The notes: generated by a model from the sequence alone, not told the origin. 64,000 nt of DNA from Chlamydomonas sphaeroides (GCA_001662425.1 BDDC01000139.1:35261-99260), one strand, 5' to 3'. Numbered from the stretch's first letter, positions 21,824 through 36,800 are shown. Translations and numbers: made by a program.

Positions 21824-24800
21824 TGTGGGGCGGAAGGGGCATCCAAGGCAGGGGCAAGGTCGCATGCACCGCAGCCATCGGGCAGCGCCGCCTGACCCCG
21901 GCCGCACGCAGCCCAGCCGCCTGCCCCCGCCCCTTGCCACGCTAGCCCACACCTTGAGGTCCTGCTGCTCCGCTGTCTTTTCCTCGAACTGCGTGCGCAG
22001 CTGGCTCAGCTGCGAGTTGAGCGACTGCAGCTCGGCCTTGGTGTTAAACAGGTCCTTCTGCGCGATGCGCAGGTTCTTTTCGCTCTCCGCCACCTTCTTG
22101 CGCTTGGGCTCCACGGTGCGGGCCACGTTGTTGTAGTTGACCATGGCCAGCACCCACTTGAGCAGGCCGGCACCGGCGATGGAGATGGTCTGGTAGGGGC
22201 GGGGCAGCAGAGCGGCAGCCGCCAAGTTAGGAGCTACGCTAGTAGCCAGCATACCGAGCATGGCTGTACCCGCACGCGGGCCGCAGCCGCATCACCAACC
22301 CTCACACCACATCAGCCTAACCGCATGCACCGCGCGCCCTACCTACCCGGCTTCACGCTGCCCCCACCCTGGCGCCCGCCCACCCATGCGCCCCCGGCCG
22401 GCACGCACCCGCAGCGAGTCGTAGTTGAAGTTCTTGTCCTTGAGGTACTCCTTGACGCGCTTGACCTGCTTGTCGGTGAGGCTGTCCTTGTCGAACTCCA
22501 GCAGCGAGCGCAGGAAATTGCCGTCCGCCATCATGGCCTTGGCGCCCGCCCACGACACCTCCTTGAGGTTGCGCAGGATGACCACGCACTCGCACACCTG
22601 GTGGCGGCGGGCATGGCGGGGCAGCAGGCGTCGGGGCGTGGGCTGTTGGCAAGAGCAAGGCCAGCTGCGCCGGAGACGGGTCGCTGCCGCAGGCGGCTGC
22701 GGAGCGGGTGTGAGCGGCGAACGCTCTGGTGTGCATGGGCACACCTTCTGCACCATGTCGTGCGGCTTGGCGAAGGAGCGGATCTCGGTGATGTGGTCCT
22801 TGGACAGGTCCTGCAGCGCGGCCGCTGCCTCCTCCAGCGCGGGGATGGCCTCCTCCAGCGCCGCCTCGGCCTCGGCCTTCTCCACGGTAATCTGCTCAGC
22901 ATCAATCTTGAGCTGCGCCTCCTTCTCAACGGCCGCTTTGGCCTTGGCCTCCACTTCGACGGTGTTGGTGCTGATCACCTGCACAAGACAGGCAGCGGGG
23001 AGCAAGGCGCTGATAGCCAAACAGAAGCCGCTCGGCTCCACGTTGCCGGTCGCAGCCTCCACAAGGCCCCGTGCTGATCAATGCTGCACCGCGCTACAAG
23101 CAGCTGCTGACGCGACGCGCCACTACGCACCGCCCCACCTCGAGCAGCTCATTGCACTCCTTGGTGGCCTGCTCCACCACCACCTTAGCCTGGCTCAGCT
23201 CCTTTTGCATCGCGTCCACCTCCACCGCCGCCTGAATGAGCTTTTCCAGGCCGCCCGACAGGCGGCTGACCGTGTCCTGGATGGTGCGCCGGTTGGTGGC
23301 CAGCGCCCTCTTATAGTTGTTGATGAAGTCCAAGTAGTTCTTGGGCGTCACGTAGTTGTAGCGCCTCAGCTCCTCCTGCACGGCCGGCAGAGACGGCACA
23401 AGGCAGACATACGTGACGCACAGCAACCCCTCCCGCCAGCCGGCTATTGAGGCAGGAAAGCACGGAAGCCCCAGGGCTGCACACGGCGGCAGGCTGCAGC
23501 ACTGGCCCCATCCCGATTCCCGTGCGCACCAGGAAGCGGTTGGAGAAGGTGCGCACGCTCTGGTGCACTGTGACCATGTGCTCCACGATCTGTGGCCGAA
23601 GCGCATCCGGCAGCGCCTCCTCGGCCAGGAACACGCTGGCCACGCTGGTGAGCGCCTGCTCGGGCCACGGCTCGAACCAATCGATGACGGTGTTGTTGAC
23701 CATGCCCGGGAAGTTGCGGCAGCGCGAGCGCAGCGTCTCTCCCACGGGGCTCATGGCCAGCATCACGTGCAGGTTGTTGCGGCACTTGTCCACATAGTAC
23801 GACCAGCAGCTTTCCTTGGTCGCGAGGAGGCCCTTCTTCTCGACCTGGTGTGGGGGCGGGTCAGCAGGGAGCCGGCCGGCAACAAGCGCAGCGTTGCGGC
23901 ATGGGGCTGGGAAGAAAGAGAGAGGCAGCACACGCGCGCCAGCCGCGACCGGGCGACGCAGCAGCAGGCGCCAGCACATTAGCGGTCCATTGGCCCTGGC
24001 ATGCACCGCCGCACCTCTGCGCGTACGCTGCCGATGAGGCCGTCCTTCTCGCCGCCGTCGTACAGGGCGGGCACCATGCCGCTGGTGAGCATGTTGTTGA
24101 TAAGCTCCAGGAAGCCCTCGTCCGCCACGTGGGCGTCCGTGAACAGAAACATGACGCGCTTGTTGTCAGCGCCCAGCATGGCGTACAGGCGCTTGAGGTC
24201 CTCACGGAACGCTATCTCATCGTAGCCGCGGGTCAGCGTGATCTCGAACACCTCGCAGCCGGCCGTGAAGGCGGCTAGCCGCGACAAGCTCTGCTTGCCG
24301 CTGCCGCCCACACCGACCAGCAGGCCGTTGCCCTGAGCACACGCAGACAGCGGCGGCAACACGGGCAGAGTCAGAGGCACGTGCAAGCACTGACCGGGGC
24401 AGTTCAATGTCCACCTCGATCCTGTGGCCAACCCTGCATCACAAGCTGGGGCCCCACCCAAATAGACGGCACACCTGCGGCAGGCGCAGCGTGCGGTGTA
24501 TGCGCGTGAGGTGCTCCAGCGCGTCCTCGAAGAACACCAGGTTGAGCGGCTTGCGCTTGCGGTTGTACAGCGCCATGATCTCCTCGAACAGCGGCTTGAT
24601 GGTGGTGTAGTCGCCCAGGTCATCATACATGCGGGGGGCCACCTCGCCCTCGCCCATCAGCTCGGCGACCACATGCCTGGGGTAGCGGGGAGTGGAGTGT
24701 CAAGAAGGCGGTAGGGCGTGTGGAGACAAGCCCTTCGCATAGCAGCGGATACCGGTAGGCTGGATAGTCAGCGGCGACACATGCACTGGTCCACCCCCCC

Positions 24801-27800
24801 CCCGCGTGACGCACTTGAAGTCTCCAAACAGCACGGGCGACACCAGCGTGTGGGCGGCCAGGTTGGGGAACTTTTGCTGCACTAGTGCCTCCATTCGCTC
24901 GCACACCAGCCGCTTGTCATCGGTGTTGATGAGCCGGTCGTGCAGAACACGCAGCGACTCGTTGCGCCAGAGCCGCAGGAAGTGCTCCGGTGTCTTGAAG
25001 CAGTCGCCTGTGGTTCGAGGACAGAGCCGGCCACGCGTCAGTTCATACACAGCCGTGCATTGCCGGTGCAAGCCCCTTCTATCCCAGCCGCCAGCCAGGG
25101 GCATAGCCCCCGATTGCAACCCTCTGCTCTAGGCCTTACCGACAGACATCAGCAGGCCCTCGTAGATGCGGGACAGGTCGCGCAGGTTAAAGATGTAGTG
25201 GAAACGCGAGGGTGTGGGCGGCAGCTTGTCGATGATGAAGTTGTACAACTCCAAGGTGACGTCTGTCAGGCGCTCGCCCAGCTGGTCCCGGATCTCCTCG
25301 GCCGGCAGCTTGGCCAGGTGGCGCGTCAGGATGGCCTGCAGGGCGCCGCGGGGCGGCAGCCATGTCGGGCGGGGCCCTGGAGCAGTGGGCAAGCACGAGC
25401 CTGCGGCGCGCTACTGCCGCTGTGCGTGTGTAGCACCCCGAGCTGCCCCCGGGCACCTGGTAGATGGTCCTCAGGTTCTCATTGCTGGGGAACTGGATTT
25501 CGAACACGTTGAACAGCGAGATGAAGCGCGGGTCCACCGGGTTGCGCGCACCGCCGGGCGGCCCCATGGCGCCAACCATCTGCACGTCCTTCATGTTCTT
25601 CCAGCTCAGCTCCTTGCCGCGATCGTACAGTCCGCGCCGCTCGATGAACAGCTTGAGCAGCGCAATGGGCTGCTGTGTGCCGTAGGTGTCGACGCGGGGC
25701 ATGTTGAGGTCGTCGATGAACATGAGGAGGCGCTTGCCCATCGGAGGGCCATACGTGTCCTGGAGGATGGGGCGCGGCAAGCTTAGGCAGGGGCCAGACA
25801 GGGCGGCACCAGTCTCGCACCCCTGCCCGCCAGCCGCCGCCTCACCTTGGTGCGCTTCTCCGTCGAGTCCTCGATGGCCCGCTGCACGTCCAGCGACGAT
25901 GTGCGCGACGAAAAGTTGACGTTGAGCACAATGTTGATGGAGGCGTCCAGGTGCGCCAGGTAGTTGGCGATGGTGACGGACTTGGCGGTGCCGCTCTCGC
26001 CCACGAACAGGCAGGGCTTGCCCGCGGACACCACCGTGTTGAGCAGCCAGGTGGACCTGCGCGCCGCAGGGCCCAAGGGGTGCAGAAGAGTTGAGGGGCG
26101 GTGGTCGGCGCACACGTGGCATTGCCATGGGCAGGGCACGGCACAGGGCCAGCTGTGTGCGACATTCTCGGGCGACTGGGCAAGGCCAGCGACCGCCTGC
26201 GGCTGCCTCACCTGACCACATCCACTGTGGGCACCAGAATCTTGCTGTAGGCCCCGTCGGCGGGCGGCTCGTAGGGCTGCAGGTAGGAGCGCCAGCTGCG
26301 CCACACGCCCTCGTGCGTGTCGAAGCAGTACTCGTACAGCGAGCGGGCGGGCAGCTGCGTGGCGGCCACGCGCTCGCCGTCCACGAGGCCCATGCTGGCA
26401 ATGTGCTTGATGAAGGCGTCAAAGCGCTCGCGGTCGGGGCTCTCGGCCCGCTGCACCAGCGCCGCACCTGCGCGGCAGATCAAAGGCGAGCGACGCAGCT
26501 GTGTGTTGGCCGGCAGCACGCAATACTGGGCCTGAGGGCGCCACTCCGTTCTCTAGCACATCCTTGCGGTGCAGCTTGCAACCGAGGCGAGCAATGAAGG
26601 GCCTGCTCACCCAGGGACCAGACGGTGCAGAAGATGAAGATGGCCTCCAGGATCTGGGGGTCGCTCATGCGCGGGTGGTCTGTGATGGTGGCGTTAAGCA
26701 GGCTGCACAGCTGCGTGATCATGTTGAGCGAGGTGACGGGCACCGCCTGCTTGGGCCGCCGCACCAGCTCCTCGCCGTCCACGCCCTCCATGACCCAGTC
26801 CACGGCGGGCACGGCGTACTTCTCAAACAGGCCGCGCAGGATATCCACCTCGCCCTGCTTGGAGCGCGCGTTGAGCCAGGTGTAGATGTAGGGCTTGTAG
26901 CCCAGGTTGCGGCTGTCGACGTAGACCATGCCGCACCTGGCAGGAGGGAGGGAGCATGGAGGGTTTGAGGAGCAGGAGGTGGTAATGGGGCAAGGAACGG
27001 AGCTGCAATGGCCAGCGCTGGCTGGCCCGCCCGTGCGCAGCCCTGGCGCACACCTGCTGATGGTGGCGGGCGAGGCGTACTGCAGGTCGAAAACCTCGAA
27101 CAGCAGCTTGCAATGGTTCTGCAGCCGGATGCGCTCGCCATTGGGCAGCGTGAGCAGCTTGTTGTCGTCCATGACGCTGTTCATGTTCTCCACCCACACC
27201 GCGTCGACGTCACCGTCAAACACCAGGTAGCGCGCCTCGTCGCGCTCAGGCGGCAGCGGCTTGTTGATCTCCCTGCAGGCAGCATGCAAAGCACAACTGG
27301 TTGGTGGACAAGCGGGCAGAGCTGCCCGGCCGGCGGCATGTGGCGCGCTGCTGCGCAGGACGTGGCTGGCACGCCCGCATGCCGCGCTCGCTGCTGTTGT
27401 ATCGCCCCGTCGTTGCGCCGCCGCCCCACACAGCACGCACCTGAAAATGTTGGACAGCAGGCCGTCCGTCCAGTCGCGGGTGTCCTTGTCCAGCACGCCG
27501 TACAGCTCAGACACGCTGATGGCCTTGGGGTTGATCGTGTACAGGTGCGTCTTCTTGCCCAGCTTCGTCTGGGCGCGCGCCAGCGAGTTGAGGATGACGG
27601 TCTTGCCGCCACCCGTCTGGCCGACCACCATCGTTGTGTGCCGCGTCATCATGACCTCGTACAGCTGCACGATCTTGTCAACCTGAGCGCACACAGGCGG
27701 GCACGGACAGCGGCAGCGGCAGGTAGGTCAGCACTGGCGTGAGCCACCCCATTGTTGAGTCATGGTTGTTACCGCTACGCGTGCAGAGCAACGGCTTGCG

Positions 27801-30800
27801 CGCTCCAACCGCCGCCATGCCGGGCCCCAGCCTCCGCCGCACCTGCTCGCTGGGCTCGGTGAGCACCTTGTAGCCCTGGTCCGCCATGTCGGCCTCCACG
27901 ACATCGTTGAATTGCGGGTAGCGCACACGGGGGCAGTCCATGCCTGCAGCGGGGAACGGCAGCAGGGAGGGGGACGCGTGAGCCTGTGCAGCCAGGGCGG
28001 CGGCCCGCGCATTGATGGTCGTGCACGCGCCAACTCCATCCCCGGGCGCGCTCAAAGTTGGCCCCCTCCCGAGCGTTGCTCCCTACCCGGGAAGAGGTCG
28101 TTGATGAGGCCCAGGAATAGCGGCACATCGTCGAAGATGAACTTGGGCAGGTTCATGTCGCGAAGCGCACGCATCAGCACCAGCTGCTCCGACATGTCGG
28201 GCGCGCCGCGCTTGAGGCTGCCTGCCATGACCAGCACCGACTTGAGCGCGCGCAGGCCGAAGTCGTAGTGGTGCTGCTTGGACAGCTGCTCGCGGCTGAG
28301 CTTGTACAGCACCGTCATCTTCTTGGCTAGCATCTTGGCCGAGTCAAAGCCCTCGCTGAAGAGCATGATCTCGCAGATCTGCTCCAGGTCGGGCACCACC
28401 ATGGTCACCGGCCGGAACAGCGCCTGCGGGGCAGATAGGAAGGGTTGGCGGAGGAGCGGTGTGGGAGGGGGAATGGCATGAGGCACGGGTAGAGTGGGCC
28501 AGCACGCGTGGCCAAATGCTGTGCGCAAGCCCCATGCGTGCAGCACGCGCGCAATGTTTGGGCGCCCCCACCTTGAGGTTGTCGGGCAGCTCGGTGCGGC
28601 CGGCGTAGCCGGGGTTCATGGTGATGAAGATGCCGGTGCGTGGGTCGATGCTGATCTCCTTGCCCTCAAACTGAAACCGCGTCAGGTCGTTCTTGAGCGC
28701 CTCTTGGATCTGTTTGATCTGGCTCGACACCACCGACAGCACCTCGGCCTCGATACGGTTGAACTCGTCGAAGCAGCCCCAGGCGCCGCACTGCACCAGG
28801 CCACTGAAGATGGAGCCCATGGCCTGCGAGTGGTTGGGGTTGGATGGCCGAGCAGCCCGGGCGTCAGCGCGTCAGCGGGCGCCGTGCTCGCACGCGGCAG
28901 AGCTGCAAGCCTCGGTTCGTGTCATGGCTGCCAAGGTGAGCGCCCGCGTGCCCAGCGGGGCGGCGGCGGCCGCTGCCGTGCGCACCTTGTAGTCCAGGCC
29001 CTCGCCGCAGTTGAACACCACGCACAGCAGCGCCATCGACTTGGCCAGATCCTTGGTCGTCTCGGTCTTGCCTGCGAACCAGTTGGCAGGGAAGCTTCGG
29101 TGGGCACGCCTTGCCGGTGCCTAGCTGGCCCCTAGCATGTCCTGTTCGTGCTGCAGCCAGTCTCACCCGTGCCGGCGGGCCCCGCGGGCGCGCCTCCCAG
29201 GCGGTACGTGAGCGCGGTGGTGAGCGTCATGTAGCAGCGGTCGGTGAGGGCGGTGATGACCAGGCGGCCGTTAAGGCCCATGTACTCGTAACCATACTTG
29301 AACAGCCCTAAGGGCAGGGACCGGGGATGGGAGGGGTGAGCGGGCGGTTGGCAGCGGGCGGGCAAAGGGCCCAGCAGCCGCCCAGGCAGGGCCTCCAGGC
29401 GTAACGGCGGCGCGGTGCTGGCTGCGCTCACCCGTGCACTGGCGGATGAGGATATCGTCCTGCTGGCGGTCCCAGTAGAAGCGCAGCTGGCTCTCCCATG
29501 CGAACTCGCGAGCGTCCACGATTGAGTCGCGCACGTAGGTGTCGATGATGTCGCGGGCGTGCACGTCGATGATGATGAGCGTGTTGACCTTCTTGCGCAC
29601 CTCGTTGCTCAGGTCGCTGCGCACCTGCAGTGAGGGAGGAGAGGGAGGCGCAGAAGGTGAGGAGGGGGAGGGGGCCAGATCAGGCAGCATGCATCGGCGC
29701 AAGCACGCGCGGGTCGGGACACAATCCGCAGCATTGAGCCCCTCCGGAGCGCCGCAACAGCTCCCGCGCACCAACGCACCATGCTGGTGAGCTCCGTCAG
29801 CTGGCCCGTGAGCTTGGCCGCGAAGTCCTTCATGGAGTGCTTGTTGCCGTCGCGCACGCGGCGGAACACGTCCTCCGTCTCCCACGTCCACCAGATCTGG
29901 CTGCCCACCAGCGTGATCATGCCCAGGTTCTCGCTGATCCACTTGGTGCGGGGCGACTTGGCGTAGTAGAAGACGCCCTCCTTGGTGATCTGTGGGGCAG
30001 GGCGGGAGGCGCAGGAGGTCCGGCTGGCGTGGGAACGAGGCGGTCCGGCTCAACAGCACCGGCCGCGCTACAAGGCAGCAGCGCCGCACAATAATTGCTG
30101 CCGTCGTGCGCCCGTGACCGGCCTGCTTATCGAAGCGGCTCCCCTCGGCTCCCGCCCGCCCTCACCTGGTAGAGCGTCTTGCGCATCTCGGCCTCCACGT
30201 TTGTCATCCACAGCTCCACGGCGCCCTCGATGGGCACCACGTTGCGGAACTCGAAGCCCTCCTTCTCGCTGCTGACCATGCCCGTGATGGTCTTGTTGCC
30301 GCGGCCGAACACCAGCGCCGCGCAGTTGTCAAAGAGCTTGAGCATGTGCTCCTGCAGGCGGGAGGCCGGGGGCATGAGGCAAATTGAGCTCCCCATGCCT
30401 ACCGTACCACAGGGGCCACACCAGCAGCTGCAGGGCCCCCGTCGCCTCTAGCCCCCCTGCGGCCGCCCTGCTGCCGCTCCGGCCCACATCCCCCGCACGG
30501 CCGCCCCAACCTGCACGCTGGTGGGGTCCGAGGTGCCCAGGATGGACAGCAGCTCGTCGTCCGAGATGAAGAAGAAGCGCGGGAAGGCGCAGCGCTTGGT
30601 GTCCAGGTACTCGGACAGGCTCTTCTGGCAGATCTCCAGCTGCTCGCTCAGCGTCTTGAGCAGGTCCAGCCGGCCGTCGGCGATACAGGCGTCAAGCACC
30701 ACCGTGTTCTTGGCGGTGTCGTTCATGGTCTTCTGCCACTGCCGGTCGATGTTGTCGAAGCGCTTGGCCTCGGCCGGCAGCTGGTGGCGGATGTCGTCGC

Positions 30801-33800
30801 TGCCCACGAAGATGGACTCCAGGTACATCCACTTGCGCTGCACGTGCATCCACACCTCGATGCATTCGCCGATGAGAGACAGCTTCTGTTCCCATGCGCG
30901 GACCTGGGGCAGGCGGGACAGAGGGCAGGAGCGCACGTTTGGGTTCGCAGCTGGGCGGCCAGGGCAATCGGCACAAACCCTTGGCAGGGAGCGGAACGCG
31001 CTGCGCAGGGGGCGGAGGGGTTGGCAGAGCCGGTTTGGCCACCACAGCCGCTGTGCTCCTGCGCCGCACCTCTGTGAGGAAGGGCCTGACGAAGGGCGAG
31101 GCCATCATGGACTGCAGGTTGAGGCCCATGTCCTCCAGCAGCACCATGATGTCCTCCGTGGAGCGCAGCACCCAGCCGCGGTCCTCGGGGCCCTTCATGT
31201 ACTTGCCCAGCTCGAAACGTTGCTCGCGCCACACGTCCGCCAGCTTGCGGATCTCGGACTCGATCTACGGGCACGGCGCCGGACGGGATGGGATGGGGCA
31301 GTCAGCGCGAAAGGGATAAGCTGGCACCAGGAGCAACACGTGGCAGGCTGGCCCAGCGGGTTCAACAACTCCAGCCACCACAGCACCGCACCGTGAGCTC
31401 CTTGACGGCGGCGTTGGTGATCTTGCCGATCTCCTCGGCATACTTGTGCAGCTGCATGGCAAACATGTTGCCCAGCGTGAAGGTCTTGGGGTCCATGTCG
31501 AACTCCTGGGCCGTCACCTCCATCAGCCGCGACCAGTGGCGCTTCCTGTGGGGCGCAGGGCACGAGTGACGGCATGCACACATCATACCCAGCAACGGGC
31601 GCTGCGCTGCCTTGCTGCCCCGACACCTCCCGCCCGTTGCAGCCCCCAGTCACGCCCAGCGAACCGCGGGCCCGTACCTCAGCGCCTCGCTCTTGAGCTC
31701 CTTCATGAGCGGCAGCGAATTGTAAAAGCCCTGGATTTCCTTCTCCACCAGCTCGTACACCGGCAGCAGCTTGAGGCTCTTGAGCTTGCGCAGCTTGGTG
31801 AGGATGGCCTCCGTACTGCCCATCATCTTGCCCACGTCCAGCTCGCTCCACAGCTGGCTCGAGTATTGCCGCACCGCCTCCGCGTGCTCCGCGTACACGC
31901 CGTACACCTGCGGGTCAGCGGGAAGGGGCCTCAGCACCCGGTTCAAGGCGAGGGGCCGCAGCAGCGGACGCCCCCGGGCCACCTGCGCCGAGGCCAGCCC
32001 GCGCGCAACACTGCAGCCCCCGGCCCCACCTGCGCCAGCTTGCGGATCTCCGCCTCCAGCTGCGCCAGCTCCGGGTAGGCGGTGATCTCCATGTCGAACA
32101 GCTTCTCCGCCAGCACCAGCTGCTCGCGCTGCCGCAGCGCCACCGCCAGGCTGCTCTCGTACTTGTGCAGATCGTCCAGGCCCGTTGGCAGCTCCACCGT
32201 GGGCAGCCCCGGGCCGGTGGTGCGGAAGCGCTCCCACAGCTCCGCGGTGGAGGCCGTGAAGGCGGCCACCTTGTGGGACGGAAGCGGGGTGGGAGTGGGG
32301 TGGGGTGGGGTGGGGTGGGGTGGGGTGNNNNNNNNNNNNNNNNNNNNNNNNNNNNNNNNNNNNNNNNNNNNNNNNNNNNNNNNNNNNNNNNNNNNNNNNN
32401 NNNNNNNNNNNNNNNNNNNNNNNNNNNNNNNNNNNNNNNNNNNNNNNNNNNNNNNNNNNNNNNNNNNNNNNNNNNNNNNNNNNNNNNNNNNNNNNNNNNN
32501 NNNNNNNNNNNNNNNNNNNNNNNNNNNNNNNNNNNNNNNNNNNNNNNNNNNNNNNNNNNNNNNNNNNNNNNNNNNNNNNNNNNNNNNNNNNNNNNNNNNN
32601 NNNNNNNNNNNNNNNNNNNNNNNNNNNNNNNNNNNNNNNNNNNNNNNNNNNNNNNNNNNNNNNNNNNNNNNNNNNNNNNNNNNNNNNNNNNNNNNNNNNN
32701 NNNNNNNNNNNNNNNNNNNNNNNNNNNNNNNNNNNNNNNCCGCCCAGGCCCGACATTTCCTCTGCGGCTGGACTGACATGTGCACCAGCGTGCGGACCAA
32801 GCATATCTAGACGTGCCGGCTGTAAGCCCGGATCGTGCCCCACAGTCCCAAAGCCCCGAAAGAAAGTCGGTCACCTGTTCCCGCGTGGTCTCCGAGAATT
32901 GCTTCTTGGTGTCCTCCAGCGACCAGTCCACCTCGTCCGCCTCGTTCAGAAGCGACAGCCACAGCGCGCGAACCTGCGAAAGCACGTTTGCGCACGGCGC
33001 TGGAGTTCAGGCGGCTGCACCTGGTGCGCTGTGACATTCACCGCTGTAGGGCGCACGTCCGACTTGCACCGCGCCCAGCTGGCCGTCCCGTGTCGTGGCA
33101 CCCGCGCGCCTGCGTACCTGGCTCGCCGACGCCAGCTCCGTCCCGCACTGCGCCGTCTCGTCCGTGGTGGTAGCGTAGAGCAGGCGGGTGCGGTAGCGCT
33201 CCTCCAGGTCCGTGTACCGCAGCTCCATCAGCATGCTCTCCCCGCTGTGAGGCGGACGGGCAGGGCAAGAGCGTTGCTGCGCCGGCTGCATGTCCCAAAT
33301 GCCGCAGGCCGCAACCCAAGACGCCAGCCCAACCCTTCCAGCTAGCATGCACATCATAACTTTAGCGTGCGTCGGACCCCTGCATCGGTCACCTCCCGCG
33401 CTCACCGGATGGTGTTGACGGTGTTGAGCACTTGCTTGAGCTCCTCCAGGGTGGCGGGCGGCCGGTGCAGCGCGGTCTGGTAGCGCAGGATCTTGTCGCG
33501 CAGCGCCGCCTCCGTGGTGGCGTCCAGCTCCCGCATCGTCTGTGAGATGGCGCGCACCCAGCCCAGCGCCTCGTCGCACACGGAGGACGCCAGCGCGTGG
33601 CACGACACGCGGATGAAGTCCTGGTCGAAGTCCTTGGCCTGCGCCGAGATCTCGACCGACATCTGCGCGGCGCATGGCGGCGGCGGCGGCACACTTTCAG
33701 CACAGGGTGGGTCAGATCGGCCCCAGCACAGCGACGCGGCAGCATAGCGGGCCATGCTTAGGCCAGCTTCGGCCAGGCGGTGGCAGCGGCTGCTACCTCG

Positions 33801-36800
33801 GCAGCAGTCCTGCATGCGGCCGCATGTGGTGGCGGCCACCTTCTGCCCACCTTCATGTACTTGGACAGCTTGTCCTCGAACTGCGCGGCCGAGGGGTCCC
33901 GCGCCTTGAACTTGTCCAGCACGCTGTTCTTGTCGGTCTTCCACAGCGACTGGTGCCGCCGCCAGGACTCAGTGTACTTGTTGACACCGGCGATGGCCTT
34001 CTGGATGGATTGGTTGAGCTGCAGCATGGTCTTGATGACCTGCAGGTAGCACACCGAGGCGGGCGGCAGACGGCGGAGCGTGGTGAGCCCCATGGCTCGC
34101 CGCGCACGCCGGCCGGCCCCAGCACCAACGCCAGTGATACACCACGGCTGCCCGGTCCAGTGCGCACCTGGGGGTTGGCCGCGACGTCCCAGTAGAAGGT
34201 GAACACGATGGGCTCGTCGTCGTCAGTGGCGCCGCGCTGCTCGGGCGTCTCGATGCAGGCGCCGTCCATCCAGCGCACAAAGGCCTTGGTGGACTCCACC
34301 AGGCTGCGCACCAGCCGGCCAAGCGCCTTGTTGACCTCGGCCATGGGCGGCTGCACCACCACGTCCACGCTCTGCAGCGACACTGTCACCTTGAACAGCG
34401 GCGCCTTGCGCGCGGCGGCGCCCTTGGTGCGCTCGTCAATCATGTCCTGCGGTCGGCGCGGCGCGGGCGGAGATGAGGAGCATGCGACCAACTACATAGA
34501 GACGAACTACTGGTATACCGCCCTCAAGCCTGCTGCCGTGGCATGTTGAGCGTGGATGCGGGAGGCCTTGGGCGCACGCACCTGCAGCCTGGTCATGGCG
34601 GACAGCACCATCGTGTTGAGCGCGTTGAAGATGGCGCGCTCCCAGAACGCGTAGTAGCCGGTCAGCGCGGGCGACTTGCCGCTGTTTGTGCCCGCCACCA
34701 CCTCCTCGATCTTGCCCAGCAGCGGGCTGATGGTGCGGTACTTCTTGACCAGCGCCTCCAGCGTGGCCAGCCGCTGCCGCTCTATGTGCTCGTAGAACTC
34801 TTGCAAGTCCAGCACCTCAGAGCCTGGCCAGAGTTGGGGGTGGGGCGGAACGGGACAAGGAGGCCGGCAGCATTGAATGTGGTGGTCACGGACACTGGCA
34901 ATGTGCAAACTAGGCCAACGCGCACATGCCGGTGCGAAGCGCTTCAGGGGCGCTCTGATTCTGACGCACATTCCCCACATTCTCGCTGGTCACATGTGAG
35001 GCACAACGGTCGTGCTGCTGCGGCCTTGTTGCAAGAGCCCATGCCGTGCCCGCGCGCCAGCCGGGCCCATGCTCACCGTCCTCGGGCTCGGACACGAGCT
35101 GCGCGCCCGCGATGGCGTACACGACCTGCTCGATGATGCCGCTGTTCTTCTGCACCTGCTTGACCAGCTGCTGAAAGGTGGCGATGGCCTTGTCGCAGGA
35201 GCCGATGAACTCGGTAATGCCCAGGCTATTCCAGTTGAGGATGGTGAAGCCCGGCTGCAGGCAGCCCTCCAGCTCCTCCAGCTTGCGCTCCATCAGCTCG
35301 CGCTCCACGGTGGACAGCTGGTCAATGGTCTGAGGGCGAGCGGGGTTGGGGAGTGGGGTGGGGAAGCTGGTTGGGGGCTGTGGCTGGCGGTAGGGGCCGG
35401 CGATGGCATGTGCGACGAGCTGGGCTAGCTGCGACACTGCTGCTTCTGTGGCCTGCACTAGCAGCACACATGCAGACAGGGAACAGCTGCGCCTTTCCGG
35501 TGGCCCGCGTCACAGGGCGCCTACAGCTGCACAAGCTGCGCATGGCGTGCAGCAACGCGAGAGGGGCAAGCCGCCGCGCACGAGGTTGAGCAGCATGTAC
35601 GACGAGCGGGACTGCGCGCACTGCGCGAGGCAGCCTGCGCAGGGAGCGTGCTGCGCGAACAAGGGCGCGGGCTAAGGCAATGGCCGCGGTTGAGAAAGGC
35701 GTGCAAATCGTGTGGGCGCTGCCGTGCAGACCGTGCCACACACGGGGTAAGGGGCCGGCGGATCATTGTGGCGACCTACGTCGTAATACTTGGCCAGCAT
35801 GGAGTTGAGCCCATCCAGCCACTGCAGGAACTTGTCTTCCTGCAGCGCCACGTTGAGCGCGATCTCGGGGATGGGGAAGCCCATGCGGTCCAGATAGCGC
35901 GTCTCGCGAATGAGGCGGACCAGGTCGGTGTGGAAGTTGACCTCCACACGGTCTGCGGTGCGGGACAGCGTGCGTGCGGTGTGGAGAAAGGGGTAAGGGA
36001 GATGAAATACTAAGCGAGCTAGGAAGCCACGGGCACGTCTGTCGGTTTACTGAAGATGTGCATGTACAGTGATCAGCACCGTACGATGGCAGCACGACAC
36101 CATGCTTGCGGCACGTGCAGCTGCGTGTGGTGCTGCCCAGGAGAACTCACTGCTGGCGGCGTTGCGGCGAAAGATGGTCTGCTTGAGGTGCTGCATGGCG
36201 ACGCCGTTGATGGTGTCGCTCCAGCCACTGAACCACTTCTTCTCCGTCAGCATCACCGACCGCGCAAACGCCTTGAACTTGGCCTCCACCGCCTGCCCAA
36301 CCTCCGTGGTGCGGATGATCTCCTGCAGATAGCAGTGGAGCCGACAGTGCAGGACCTGTGAGCACCATGTGCCTGGCCCGCATCATGGCACGCACAGCCC
36401 CGCCGTCCCCGCCGCTGCTGCTGGATGGCCGCCGTGAAGCTGCCGCCCCTTGCCCCACTGCCCGTCCCCATCCCAAGCCCGTGTGACCCTGCGCCCACCT
36501 CCTCGGTGGACAGGAGCTTGGCCATGGTGCGCTTGAGCCGCTCCAGCAGCGAGCGCACCCACTTGATGGAGCCCGCCACGGGCGGCTGGTTCTTGGTGAC
36601 CGGCGGCGCGTCCTTGTTGCTGTCAAAAATCTCGGACGTCTGGTCGATCTCGCGCGCGAACTGCTCCAGGATGTCGTTGAACTTGTTCATGACCTGCGGC
36701 CACGATGAGGAGAATTGTGGCGAGTGGGGCATGAGTTATCTGCCCACACATACCACAACGCACCCCGTGCCGTGGCAGCCATCACGGCGCGGACCCCAGG

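Noticed and set aside
32328..32739. Possible missing dynein exon in the N gap
   Set aside because: Flanking exons join in phase and match contiguous sequence in related dyneins, so no exon is needed there.
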